Positions 24,868 to 36,285 of a DNA stretch of 64,000 nucleotides are shown piece after piece. The stretch comes from Nicotiana tabacum (Eukaryota > Streptophyta > Magnoliopsida > Solanales > Solanaceae). Every line of letters starts with the position of its first letter. Position 1 is the first letter of the stretch. The stretch is from NCBI RefSeq assembly GCF_000715075.1, contig NC_134085.1, positions 156,640,178-156,704,177 of the forward strand, in the 5' to 3' direction. The notes beneath the pieces were generated by a model. That model worked only from the letters and a program-made list of their open reading frames with translations. It searched no databases and was not told the origin of the DNA. Made by a program: the position numbers and the translations under genes.

Positions 24868-25311
24868 GAATAAAAATGAGCATAACAATGGGTCTTAGCC
24901 CATCTTGCCAACTCTATTCAATTTTTTTTTGTTTCCTTTTAATTTATTTAATTATATATAAAACTAACAATTAAAATTTTTTCTTGCTTTATTATGTATA
25001 TATCAAGCAATAAAGATTTTCCTAAAAATATTTTAATAAATTTACTTATGAGTTAATTTGAACTACATAGTATATATTTAGCTCAAATGAGTCCAACTTT
25101 TAACTAGAGTTAGTAGTTATATCCAAAATTGACCAGCTATAATACTTAGACCCAAACTTGAGTGAGTTGGGAAGATCATATTTTATATTCTAGTCTAATC
25201 ACCCGTCTCATTGCGATAAACACATAATAAAAAGATATATTCAGTGGCAGAAATAGGGTTTTATCGAGGGAATTTGAAAAATGAAAAAATAAACGTACAA
25301 AGGTAATTTAG

Positions 25312-25314
<3 letters not shown>
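24868..25314. other. Intergenic sequence, nothing recognised
   Basis: AT-rich sequence directly beyond the Tekay target duplication. No gene or structured repeat was seen. Confidence 0.5.

Positions 25315-25357
<43 letters not shown>
25315..25357. repeat. (AT)n microsatellite
   Basis: About 43 bp of pure AT alternation after GGGG. It is likely length-polymorphic. Confidence 0.95.
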
Positions 25358-25358
<1 letters not shown>

Positions 25359-25499
25359 TCACTCTGTTAGCATTTGTCGACATCCTTTGCCTTGATATTC
25401 CTCAATTTTTCTTAGTAATCATTTTGGATTCTAAGAATCTAACTCTAATGAAAGCTTAGATTTGACTGCGAATAAATGAAAACGACTTTCATGGAATTA

Positions 25500-25925
25500 A
25501 GCAGACGATATATTTTGATAACCCTTGTACAGCGCACGTTGTCATAAGTTATGTATTGGTCAAAATCTGACCACCACGATCGAGTTGCTCGATACCCCAT
25601 CTCAGCAATCGGGTAGTGAAAGTCATAAAGTCCAATCTATTTCTCCTCTGATACATTCGATGAATCGAAAAGAGTAACGCTTAAAGTCACGACCAGGATG
25701 TACTATCGACCAGAAAGCGTCGAGTCACATAGAAGGTAAGAGACTTCGATTATATATAGCCAAGGAAGGCTTTCAATCAGGGGGCTTCTCCATTCTCTCG
25801 AAAAAATTAAGGAAGACAAAAAAGGTCTTTTCTTGTATCCTAAAAAAAGGAAACAATTGTAATCTCCCTTCCTCATCGATTGATGAGGAAGGCGACGATG
25901 AATCTTAATAAGATCATACATACTT
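25500..25925 (+). promoter_or_regulatory. Promoter-like stretch, possible solo LTR fragment
   Basis: A TATA-like TTATATATAGCC lies at about 25751-25761, preceded by CGA-rich unique sequence and followed by a T/C-rich leader-like stretch. A perfect 11-bp-stem hairpin lies at 25867-25892 and AATAAG at about 25909. The order of TATA, leader, hairpin and A-rich signal is like an LTR U3-R region. I found no TG/CA ends or target duplication. No downstream gene is visible. Confidence 0.3.
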
Positions 25926-26651
25926 CCTTCATCCCAGATGCAATCATTGTTCTTAAATTTTTCGGTCTGGAATAAACTAAGTTTGACTACGATTTACCCC
26001 TCCATCTTTGATTGATTTGCCCAAAAAGATTTTAACATCTTTTGAGTCAAACAAGTTACACTTTGTTTTGACAAAGATTACTTATTCTAACATATCATTT
26101 TCACTTTTAATTATATATATAATATTAATATTAGGAAAAAATACGAAAAAAAAGAAAAGAAAAACGTTTATCATAATAAGTAATAACCACACAAATACTA
26201 CCAAGATAAGAGATCGACATAAACCCACTTCACTTTATTCTATATTTTTAATCTTTTTTTTGTATTCCTAGTTCGATTCTATCCTAAGGAACTTTAATTT
26301 ACTAGCACTAAAACATGGACGTGATGCTATGAAAGTGGACAATGTCGTAACAAGAATAGCTATTTGTTGAGGTCACCCTAAATGAATGATGTTTCCCACT
26401 GCCTTCTTCTCTTTTAATGATTGCTAGAAAAGGCAAAAAAGAAAAGGAGATCGTTCACCACCTTTATCTGGCGATTATGATCTATCGTCCTAAAGGTATA
26501 TTATTTGAAACCAAAATTTTTATTTTATATGTACACTGTGGAAAAAGAAAAAGTTCTTCAACTTTTTCCGGGGAAAATGCTCGTGGGAATCTTACAAGAA
26601 TTAAAACAAAGACATTCGTATATTTAATATCGTTTCTACAGTAAAAGCGCG
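25926..26651. other. Intergenic sequence, nothing recognised
   Basis: AT-rich sequence with A- and T-runs. Open frames are short and lack family features. Confidence 0.45.
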
Positions 26652-26843
26652 AGGGGAGTGATGCAATAATGATAACGTTGTCTTCGTGTGACCAATAAGC
26701 TACGGATTCGAACCGATGGAATCAGTCATTAATACTTGCATCGGGGTATGCGGCTTATGTCGCACCCCTTGAGGTACTGTCTTTCCCGAACCCTATGTGA
26801 ATATCAGATGTTTCGTCCACCGGACTACCCTCTTTTTTTTTCT
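26652..26843 (+). mobile_element. tRNA-derived SINE (TS-like)
   Basis: About 190 bp. It has a B box GGATTCGAACC at 26704-26714, the middle words GCTTATGTCGCACCCCTT and CTTTCCCGAACCC, and the 3' end CACCGGACTACCC followed by a T-run. This is the usual layout of the tobacco TS SINE, including termination in oligo(T). Many substitutions are present. No clear target duplication was found, so its ends are approximate. Confidence 0.7.
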
Positions 26844-27343
26844 AGAGCTAGTTAAAATCGCGGTTTAAAATGTGCATAATTTTTTTGGACCTTTTTGCTA
26901 AGAAAAAGACCTAATATATTAAAGACACGAATTACGGTGGGTCACATCTCGGAGTATAATATCATAATATTCTTGGCAGAATTATGATAAAGCATAAAGA
27001 GAAAGTAGATAAAAAAACACACAATAATATCCCCAATTAATTGATCTCTTTGAAGCATTTCTAAGGTTAATGTTGTTAAGCCTGGGGTTCTTTCGAAGTG
27101 AAAATAATTAAAATCGTTAAAAGAGGTGTCCAGAATCAACTTTCAAAAGTTGATGTAATTCTTCGAAGGTATTTTGTGGACTCCATGTGAAAAATTCGTA
27201 AAATCTAGATTAATAAGGTTTTCTCCATGGACTAACTTACGAAATGTATAATCGCTTAAACTTCGACTATCTGGGTAGTGCATAATTAAGTAGATACTTA
27301 AGTATCTACTTAAGTAGCTAGAATTTTGTGGAAACATTGTATA
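26844..27343. other. Intergenic sequence with a 28-bp palindrome
   Basis: No gene was seen. It contains the perfect palindrome at 27286-27313, whose centre is AGATACTTAAGTATCT, placed 40 bp left of the MITE insertion. Confidence 0.5.
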
Positions 27344-27352
27344 TGCTCCATA

Positions 27353-28385
27353 GTTCATTACTCAAATGGTTACTCAATTTTTTTTTTTTGCTTGTATCAG
27401 AAAAGCCACTTAACTATTTTTATAGCACTCAGAAACTACCTAACTATTTTTATCTTTTTTTAATACTTTTTAATGTTGTAAGTTTTTTCTCTTTTTACCC
27501 TATGTTTTTTTAGTCGTGACTACTCAACTATTTAAGAAAATAAAAAATAAAATATAAATACAGTTTGCAGTCTCAAATTGCAAACCGTAGGACAATATTT
27601 TTCTGCGATTGCTGCGGTGTCGTTTGAGCTTTTGACCCGGTACATGTATTTGGGCTGCTGACTTTATGGAGAATTTGATCCAATCTTTCAAAATTAAACT
27701 AAACCAATCCCTTTACCCCTCTATTTAAACTATTATCTAACTAGTCTTAACGTGTGCATATTACACGTGTATCTTGTTTGGATGAGTTAAAAGTCATATT
27801 AAGTTATAAAATAAGAGTTTAAGCACCTAAAATTAATGAATAAAATAATTGATCACATGAAAAACTTTAATTTGAATAATTTGTTGGTACCAATAATAAT
27901 AATAATAATAATAATAACAACTAAAAAAATGTATTTATACAATTGAGAATTAAAGAGAATAAAAGCTTTCAAAAGGATATATTCCATGCATGTAATATAA
28001 AAAATTATTATTTAAACTATAGGTATATTTATAATATATATTATATATGCTTGATAATATTATTTAATTATTTCTTTCCAATATTATATATGCATGAAAA
28101 CTATTTTATTTTTTACTTTATAAATAAGATTCAAGTATTGAATAACTAAGTCTGTAATATAGAGTTGGAAGAGAAAAAAATATATTCTCCTAATATTTAA
28201 AAATTATTAGAAAGATAAAAATTCATAATTAGAGGATAAAATAGGTATTTGACCATCGAAAGGTTGGGAAATCTAATTGAATGACCTTTTGAACACTATA
28301 CAAACAATTAAGTGATTTTTCTATTACGAAAAAAATAATTTTACTAAATATTTCAAATAGTTAAGTGATCATTTGAGTAATGAAC
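27353..28385. mobile_element. Mutator-like MITE (1033 bp)
   Basis: The left end GTTCATTACTCAAATGG and right end (reverse complement) GTTCATTACTCAAATGA begin imperfect inverted repeats that stay recognisable for over 80 bp (words such as CACTTAACTATTTTTATAG on both sides). The flanks TGCTCCATA (27344-27352) and TCCTCCATA (28386-28394) form a 9-bp duplication with one mismatch, as expected of Mutator-type transposition. The interior is AT-rich with an (AAT)n tract at about 27892-27917 and has no coding capacity. Confidence 0.75.
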
Positions 28386-28394
28386 TCCTCCATA

Positions 28395-28795
28395 ATATTT
28401 CAATGGAAGGTTAGGTAGGTGTTGATAGACTTTTAATTTCTCAAGGAAAAATTATTAAACCATGGCAAAGAGGTTTGGCCATGATGTCAGCAAGTTGCTC
28501 TTGAGAATAAATAAATTGAAGTTTTTTCTCAAGATCGGGTGGGGGTAAAGCAAAAACTTTATCTTTGATTATTTTAACTAAAAATCTAAGTACAGTATCA
28601 ACTATTGTATAAAAAAAGATACTTAACTGATCACATTTTTGGTCAGCAGATATTGTAAGCGGGTGAGGAGAAATTAATCATATATTTATATTTTGTGATA
28701 TATCTAACGGATAGGAAAAGGATAAGAATACAGTGTAAGTTGAAATATCAGTAGACATTAGAAATGTGTTAATGAATGTAACTATTTTTTGAGAT
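28395..28795. other. Intergenic sequence, nothing recognised
   Basis: AT-rich sequence between the MITE and the LINE tail. No supportable feature. Confidence 0.5.
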
Positions 28796-28856
28796 AAAAC
28801 AACAACAACAACAACCCAGTATAATCCCACAAGTGGGGTCTGGGGAGGATAATATG
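28796..28856 (-). mobile_element. 3' end of an RTE-type LINE, split from its body
   Basis: On the minus strand this ends in a (GTT)n tail (AAC repeats at about 28797-28816 on the plus strand) preceded by the word CCACTTGTGGGATTATACTG, a common 3' end of Solanaceae RTE elements. The sequence continues at 61977 once the inserted Ogre-type element (28857-61976) and one ATATG copy are removed. Microsatellite tails instead of poly(A) are typical of RTE LINEs. Confidence 0.8.
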
Positions 28857-30500
28857 TGTCACACCTCCTTTTTCCGTCCCGCGGGGGTACAAGGAGTTTT
28901 TCCAATTAAAGGACAATCGAAACGGGATTTGTTTATTTATTTCAGAGTCGCCACTTGGGAGATTTAAGGTGTCCCAAGTCACCAATTTTAATCCCGAATC
29001 GAGGAAAAGAATGACTCTATATTACAGTCTGCGCACCAGAAATCCGGATAAGGAATTCTGTTAACCCGGGAGAAGGTGTTAGGCATTCCCGAGTTCCGTG
29101 GTTCTAGCACGGTCGCTCAACTGTTATATTCGGCTTGATTATCTGATTTTATACAAATATGAACTTATGTGCAAATTTTATCTTTTTACCGCTTTTATCA
29201 TTATATTTTTTTAAAATGTGAACATCGTTTAAAAACATGTCTTTGGATTGCGTTACATAAAATGCACCAGCGATCCGGAACGTATTTTTATTCAATGTTT
29301 TGGGGTTTGGGTTTGGGTCGCATGAAATGCACACCCGAATTTAAGAAAGTAAGCTTATTAAAATGCGCGCCTAAAGCAATTAGCATGTTATTATTTCTGG
29401 GTAAGGCCGTGGAATTTTGCTAAACGGCTCATCCCAAAGTCTAATTAATTTTAATTAAACATTTTATGAGGGCCCCGCAATCTATACATTTTATTAAGCG
29501 AGGCTCGTCTCATTTTATTTTTAAAAGGACAGTCCTAAAATACCTACATTTTGCCATTGAAATTTGTCTCTAAAAAATAAAAATAAAAAAATATCTTAAT
29601 TTATTTACATGCTTGAGTTGTTATAGATGAATTTTGAATATGATTCATAAAATCTGAAAATGATGCAAACATGACAGTCTGTTATCACTGCAGGCTCAGG
29701 CCCAACGTGTATGACATAAAACTAAACCTGGGCCGTCTTATTCACATGTTATTACCTAGTTACATTATACTAGGCATGCTATCAGTTTGTCAAATTAAAA
29801 AAAACCTTAGCAATCTAATTTTAATCCTAGACCGTTTACATGCTGAAATTAACCAATATTATTTAACTAAACAATATTTCTACCAAGTTCCTACTAGATG
29901 GCCTATTCGTTTGATTTTTACTTGACGGAGTTACTACACCATTTATTTATTTTTTTGGCAATATATAGATAGTTCAATCGTTAAGCTATCGTCAGATGTT
30001 CCACTATATGTATTAAATAGCTACACGATTCTGATTTTTTGCAAACTAAATAAATTATACATACAAATAAAATTCAGAATATAATTAAAGCTAATTCAGA
30101 ATTTCAACTCTTCATTTTTTGTATTCATGCTTCATATTCGGATTACAATAACCAGCGTGTCAGATGTGTACCTGATATTGGAAGCAAAAGAAAATGAAGA
30201 TGAGAATCAGCAGCAGTAATAACAGTACAACCCAGCAACAACAACCCAGCAACAGTAACAACCCAGTAACAGACCGGTGGAGTAGTAATCCCAAAACAAA
30301 TGCTTCCAACTTTTATGAAACAACAACAATTAATGCTGATTTCAAACAATGAAAGAAAGCAGAAGATTTTTTAGTTTTTTTTATATTTGAAAGTTTGAAT
30401 ATTTTTCGGAATTTTTCTCTCTCTTAAATATTCAGCTCTTTTTTTTTCTCTCTCTCTATCTGTCCGTTCTTTTTCTTATTCTCCCTCTTCTTCTCTTTTG
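28857..30500 (-). repeat. Truncated 3' LTR of the outer element
   Basis: It matches 36286-37880 closely, beginning TGTCACACCTCC. Alignment is lost in a T/C-rich tract at about 30440-30505. The remainder of the LTR (about 2.6 kb), the PPT and part of the 3' internal region are missing, and the minisatellite follows almost directly. The right breakpoint is approximate. Confidence 0.75.
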
Positions 30501-30586
30501 TTTCCAATACCAGGTACACGACTGTAATACTAGCTATTGCAAGCTAATAATGTGGAAGCATGAATACATATGAATTCCATTGCTCT

Positions 30587-31269
30587 TCCTTGTTCTCCAG
30601 GTGGACGCCTGATTGCTATTTCAATTTCTCTTCCTTGTTCTCCAGGTGGATGCCTGACTGCTGTTACTTCAACTGTTCTTCCTTGTTCTCCAGGTGGATG
30701 CCTGATTGCTATTTCAACTATTCTTCCTTGTTCTCCAGGTGGACGCCTGATTAGTAATACTTCCATTACTCGTCCTTGTTCTCCAGGTGACGCCTGACTT
30801 CTAACACTTCCATTGCTCTTCCTTGTTCTCCAGGTGGACGCCTGACTGCTACTTCAATTTCTCTTCCTTGTTCTCCAGGTGGACGCCTGACTACTAATAC
30901 TTCCCTTGTTCTTCCTTGTTCTCCAGGTGGACGCCTGATTAGTAATACTTCCATTACTCGTCCTTGTTCTCCAGGTGACGCCTGACTTCTAACACTTCCA
31001 TTGCTCTTCCTTGTTCTCCAGGTGGACGCCTGACTGCTACTTCAATTTCTCTTCCTTGTTCTCCAGGTGGACGCCTGACTACTAATACTTCCCTTGTTCT
31101 TCCTTGTTCTCCAGGTGGACGCCTGATTACTAATACTTCCATTGCTCTTCCTTGTTCTCCAGGTGGACGCCTGATTGCTAATACTCCCATTACTCTTCCT
31201 TGTTCTCCAGGTGGACGCCTAACTTCTGATATTTCAACTGTTCTTCCTTGTTCTCCAGGTGGACGCCTG
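30587..31269 (-). repeat. ~46-bp minisatellite, 15 units (outer element)
   Basis: Each unit holds CTTGTTCTCCAGGTGGACG followed by CCTGA and a variable ~20-bp spacer. Units are mostly 45-48 bp. On the element's own strand the core is CAGGCGTCCACCTGGAGAAC, the same core as the array at 56091-56290 of the inner element. CAGG...CCTG can form a small hairpin in each unit. Two units (at 30783 and 30971) lack one G, marking a ~188-bp higher-order duplication. Frames across it repeat RRPPGEQGR, but I do not regard this as a gene. Confidence 0.9.
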
Positions 31270-33130
31270 ATTGCTGAGGATAATACCACTAAGTGAGTCT
31301 CCTTTCTTCCCCTCCTTCAATTTTTTTTTTGTTTCTCTCAACACTGCTGAGATAAAAGTGTTATCTTCTTGGTATAACGTTGTTGAGGATAACGTTGCTG
31401 GGGAATTTTATCCCTTCAAATCGATGCTTCATTCTTCTAGAAGCTGCTGGGGATGATAATGGCTTTTGCTTTTCTGAGCACAAATGTCATCCCTTTGTTC
31501 TGTCTGCTGGGGAACAACTTCCTCCATTGAAACTTATTATGTTGGGGGCAACACTGGTTCAAAGACCACTTCCCTTGAGACTGGTGTTATCTTTATTCTT
31601 CCCCAAATGGGTACCTGATTTTTCAGAAAATTTTCTAACTGAAAAGAAAATTTTCTGCCCCAATTCGACAATCTTTCTTGTGGCATGCATTTCCGTTATA
31701 AATGCCATTTCTTTTACCTGTTTCAAATCAAACAAAATTTGTTAGTTTAAAATGCGATGGTTGGTTGTGATACGCCTATTGGGATGGCTTTTCCCTTTCT
31801 CCTTCCCTGCTCTGCGTTCCAAAACTTGTTGGGGATGATATTATTTGCTGGGGATAACCCTTTTCTGCTGGGGATATCCCTCTTCTTTCGTGGCATGGCT
31901 CGGAAACTTGCATTTTCCCGACCTTTTAGTCTCACATGAATTTCCCAAATCATGCTTATTGCTCTCCTTGTTTTGTCCATGGGCTCTGGTCTTGAGGTTT
32001 AATAACCTTTGATTTCGGCAAGGATATCCCTCTTGACACTCGTCAATCCTTTTGTTGGGGATATCTTTTTTGACACTGGCCTCGCGCTTGTTCCTTCCTG
32101 ACTATACCACTTGGATGTACTAGTCAGATCTCATCTTGTATGATTGGAAAGCTGATGGCCTATTTTGAAGTCATTTCCCACTGGTTCTGACCAAACAGAC
32201 TCTACTGGGGAATTTTCTATGAAAGGATAAGATAAAAAGGAACAGAATAAAAGACAAAGGAAAAAGATGACTCTTTAACAAAAGAAACTATAAATAAAAA
32301 CCTATCAAACGCAGACACCGACTCTAATGGTCATGACATGCATATGTGGCCTATCCTCCGTTGTCAATCATCTCTCAAGATCTTCCCTTGACTGTCCCCC
32401 ATCTGATTCCCAATCTTATTCGACTTGTAGTGCCCGAAGGGTTTTCACTATCAAGCCTCTCTCATTTTGGTTTTTTTCTCAGCTTTCATCGCCTTATGGT
32501 GTCCGTGAAGATTTTCACCGATAAGACTCTCTCATTTGTATCACTTTCCAGCTGGGGATTTGGAGTGTTGCCGGTATGACTCTCTCTGTTGGAGATTAGA
32601 GTCCTTTCTATTGTGGAACAGAGTGTTATGTTCACCGGTAAGACTCTCATTTGTCTGACTTGCATTCTTTGAAGACTGATCAGAAGGTCTTTCTTTGGAC
32701 CGTAATGTGGGTTTTGGATAGGCTAGAAAGAAAGGGTATTAAAGGCCCAAAAAAAAAAATTGGGGTTTAAAAATTACAACCTTCGGAACCAATTTTTCTT
32801 ACCACAAACGCAACCCTTGCCCCAGTTTCTTGCTTGGGGATTATTTATTTATATTTAATTTTTTTTTATTTTTTATTTTTATTATTTTTATTTTTTTTAA
32901 AAAAAAATTATTACACCATGCGCACTGTGACCATTGTGGCCACTATGCACCCTATGACCGAGCCGTGAAGCGCCTACGTATCCTATTTGAGGAATCAGGT
33001 CAAACGTAGTTCCCAATTCCTCTTTTTTCTTCTGACTTTCTTTTGTTTTTTTTGTTATCATTTTTCTTTTTTTTTCGTTTTTTGTTGATTTTTTTTCTTT
33101 ACCTTCCAGGCTCGTATTTCCTAGTCATTG
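31270..33130 (-). other. 3' non-coding region of the outer element
   Basis: No gene. It contains five exact copies of TGCTGGGGA (31396, 31445, 31505, 31846, 31866) and several variants. A hairpin repeat family with TAGTG/CACTA stems lies at 32390-32660, and a block matching 53830-53900 of the inner element (CCCCAGTTTCTTGCTTGGGG) at about 32818-32840. One copy of the boundary stem-loop is at 32974-33009, and T-rich tracts follow it. On the minus strand this region would follow pol in a complete element. Confidence 0.7.
32974..33009 (-). other. Boundary stem-loop, outer copy 3
   Basis: Outer stem CTACG/CGTAG, inner stem TCCT/AGGA with a 5-nt loop. It corresponds to the inner element's copy at 53708-53743, downstream of pol. 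Confidence 0.7.
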
Positions 33131-34739
33131 CTATTGATTCCGAACGAGGGGTATGAAAGAAAATAAATAAGACTCACAAGGGGTAACGAAGGATAAAGTG
33201 TTTAGGTAGCAGAACAAAATGCCTTCGTCATTCCAGTCTTCAAAACATGCTCCGTGCAAACAACACATTTAAACAAAGATTTGTAGCCTCCTCCGATGGT
33301 GCTGGACTTGACAATTATATTTGACATTTGTCATCTCTAAAGCACCGTTGGGAAACACTCTCACTCTCATGAATGACCCTCATGTCAATTTGGCGAATCT
33401 TGCATTTAACGGTTTTCTTTATGTTTTACTTGCCCCAGTTCCACATGACCTGGGCTTCAAATAATCTCAAACCGTTCTTATTTCCTTTAAATGCTTTGAT
33501 CACCTTCCCCGGGTTTTATGATTAACTTTTAAGATTATGCCCAAACTGTGTGCGCTTGTCATGTCACGAGAATCGGCGCTGATCAAAAATGATAAAAGGA
33601 CTAAACAAAAGATGACTGGAATAATAGAAGACCGGCTTTTGTATTAGACTATTGGCGAAATGGTTTGAATAATAAAACAAACAAAACAACCAGAATAAAA
33701 TCCTAACACAACCTCGACAAAACTTAAACAAACTGATATGACAAACTGGAAAGATTAGAAGGTTTGACACAAGACAATATCTGGATTACAACCTTAAGAA
33801 TAATCCGGACAACAGAAATGACAACAAAATAAGCCACCAAAAGCTTCTCTCTTGCTAACCAAGGAACGGAGCGTCCTCTCATTTTATCAAAATCGGCATC
33901 TCAGCCACTGAGCTTCGCATCAGTATTGCCCAGACCATTGCCAACTTCAATATCATCAACTTTAGTCAACAAGTCCCAATAGGATTCGAGTGCTTCTGTT
34001 ATCAGGCCTGATCCCCGCAAAGTGTGCTTCTAGGTCTTGCATTTCCGGCTTACCACAAACCAACCACCTTAACTTTCTTTGCGATTCAAAACAAAACAGG
34101 TTAGAATGGACTCCGTCGGTCCCCATTATTAACAACATCTTTTTTTTATTTTTTTTTCGATTTTTCATTTTTTTTCATTTTTTTTTCATCATTTTTTCAT
34201 TTTTTCGTTTTTTTTTTCTTCATTTTTTCATTTTTTTGTGGTTGAATCTTATGGAGATTGCCTACGTATCATGACCCCGCATGAATCAGACCTTGCGTAG
34301 TTCGGACCAAATGAAAGGTAACAACAATGAGACATTTTTTTTCTTTCTCAATTTTCATAATAAAACAAACTGGGTTTCAAAGGTTGAAAGATGACCAACA
34401 AACTCAAAAATCAAACAACCCACATATTCTAGTCAAAAGATTTATAACCTCAAAACAAAAAGGCCAGCTTCCTTTCCCCGTTCGACAAATGCAACCAAAC
34501 GGTTATTTTTGCAAATGTGGCCCCTTCCAAATTTTGAGGCCGGAGAGGATTATTTTACGACACTTTACAAACTTGTCCGTTCTTTTACGAAAATAGCCTT
34601 TCGACAATTGAAAGATACTCTAAGGCTATTTCGGCAAAAACGGTTTAAGACGCGATCGAAGCTGGCTCGGCTTATTTTGACTAAAAATCTAAACGGTATT
34701 CACCTGACCGTTGACTTTTTTTTTCAAATTATAATAAAA
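33131..34739 (-). other. Coding-less middle of the outer element
   Basis: In a complete relative ORF1, gag-protease and pol would lie here, over about 10 kb. Only ~1.6 kb remains and no frame shows their domains. A short frame at 34168-33962 with KPEMQDLEAHF might be a scrap of a coding region, but I could not match it. T-rich tracts lie at 34138-34245, and a boundary stem-loop copy at 34262-34300. Confidence 0.5.
34262..34300 (-). other. Boundary stem-loop, outer copy 2
   Basis: Outer stem CTACG/CGTAG, inner stem TCATG/CATGA with a 6-nt loop. It corresponds to the inner copy at 45986-46024, whose inner stem is TCGCG/CGTGA. Confidence 0.7.
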
Positions 34740-35160
34740 ACCAGGTGTTGCAAAACACGGCCCTTCAGCGCCTCGGGGACGAAGATTTTTCAAGGCTGTG
34801 TGGGTCAACTGGACCAAAAATCCTAAACATGACCCAAACGGTGGCTGTTTATGCAAAGTCAGCCTTCCGGCGTCCCTTTCAGGAACATTCGGCTATGTTT
34901 TGACAAAATAGCATCACCTGACTTATTTATGACTCTTTTATTGTTTTTCAAAAATAGGAAACTCAATATTGCAAACACGGCCTGTCAACGTCTCGGGGAC
35001 GAAGATTTTTAAGGCTGTGTGGGTACACTGGACCAAATCTTAAAAAAATGACCCAAAGGTGGCTGTTTATGCAAAGTCAGCCTTCCGGCGTCCCTTTCGG
35101 GAACATTTGACTATGTTTTGACAAAACAGCGTCACCCGACTTCTTTATGATAGAATTAGA
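34740..35160 (-). repeat. Tandem leader repeats of the outer element (two units)
   Basis: Two ~200-bp units, each with CTCGGGGACGAAGATTTTT and, on the minus strand, the adjacent hairpins TCCC-GAAA-GGGA and GCC-GGAA-GGC. The first pair is at 34862-34886, where the first stem has a T-G wobble; the second is at 35080-35102. A more decayed third unit may extend to about 34480. Confidence 0.7.
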
Positions 35161-35247
35161 ATTTTGACATGTTTTTTTCTTTTTATTATTATTTATTTGT
35201 TTTTGGCTATTTTAGCAAAAGGTGGGGTTGGACCCGATGAGGGTTGC

Positions 35248-35286
35248 CTACGTATCTCACATCCGGTGAGAATCAAACCCGCGTAG
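35248..35286 (-). other. Boundary stem-loop, outer copy 1
   Basis: Outer stem CTACG/CGTAG, inner stem TCTCAC/GTGAGA with a 5-nt loop. It corresponds to the inner copy at 43085-43123 in the leader. Confidence 0.75.
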
Positions 35287-36263
35287 TTCGGGCAATCCCG
35301 AATAATTTAAAACAGTTTTTTTTCTTTTTCAGCAACAAATAACAAAAACACTTTCCAAGGACGACTCTTTCATTGGCATTTTCAGAAACAAATAAAAAAA
35401 AACTATTTTAAAAGTAAGACTCTTTTTCATTATCATTTTCAGGGGAAGACAAACTATTTTCCCTTTTTATTTTATTTTTTTAAAAAAAAAACAGAACAAA
35501 GACTTTTTTTTCTATTTTTCCTTTGCTTTTAGTAAAACAAACTAATAAAACATTTTTTTTATTTTGTCAAAATTTCGGCAGAGTTTTGACAGTATTTAGG
35601 CATTGGGTTTTTTTTTACAAAAATAAACAATCAATTCCCTAACCGCTATTTTTTTTTTTAATTTCAAAATATTATTCTTGATATTCAAAAGTCAGTCAAC
35701 ACACAAGTCCGGATCAAATAAATGCGCAAGTAGCAGCAAGTAAGATGCATCAGGATGGTCATTTTCATTTTTTGGTACACCTGTCCTAGACAGACCCAAC
35801 CCCTGTGTTGAGCCTCCAAAGTCAAATGCACGTGATGCAAACAAGCGCTCCTACTAGGGATCCGGCATGAAGCTGAGTTATTCTAAGTGAAAAAACCTGA
35901 AGGCATATTGTTCTAGCCCTGGCTCACCCAAGTGGACAGCTTGAGCCGAAGTGGGGGCAACGTACCGGGAGCACGAAAGTCTGTCCGGCCTAGTTACTTG
36001 TCCCAACTTCGTCTTATTTGGTATGACTTCTAACAGAAAGGTGGGCCACGCGCACGTGTACACCATAAGTTCAGAAGACTCAGAAAGAAGAAGGGTTTCG
36101 TAGCAGTTGTATATACACAATTCAGATAATATTAAAGCGGTAAAAGCATCATTTAGCACATTAGGCATATATCATGTAAAAATCAGATAATAAATAAAGC
36201 CAACTATAACAATTATTTTAAGCTCGAATTCTTGAACCCTAAACCAGTGGTTCTGGGTTAATA
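35287..36263 (-). other. Leader region of the outer element
   Basis: Non-coding sequence between the PBS and the first boundary stem-loop (minus strand). It is T/A-run rich at 35310-35680. From 35760 on it matches, in reverse complement, the inner element's leader at about 41640-42140 (for example GGATCCGGCATGAAG near 35859). Confidence 0.65.
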
Positions 36264-36281
36264 TCCCCAGCAGAGTCGCCA
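36264..36281 (-). promoter_or_regulatory. Primer-binding site of the outer element
   Basis: The minus strand reads TGGCGACTCTGCTGGGGA, four nucleotides from the 5' LTR end at 36286. This PBS is usual in the Tat/Ogre group. I do not assign the tRNA. Confidence 0.85.
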
Positions 36282-36285
36282 GAAC

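Noticed and set aside
26704..26714. tRNA-type B box as evidence of a tRNA gene
   Set aside because: No cloverleaf can be completed; the context is a SINE.
30530..31289. Open frames with RRPPGEQGR peptide repeats
   Set aside because: They are by-products of the minisatellite, whose units are often multiples of three. They are broken by one-base losses, and the related array in the inner element has a ~41-bp period that cannot keep a frame.
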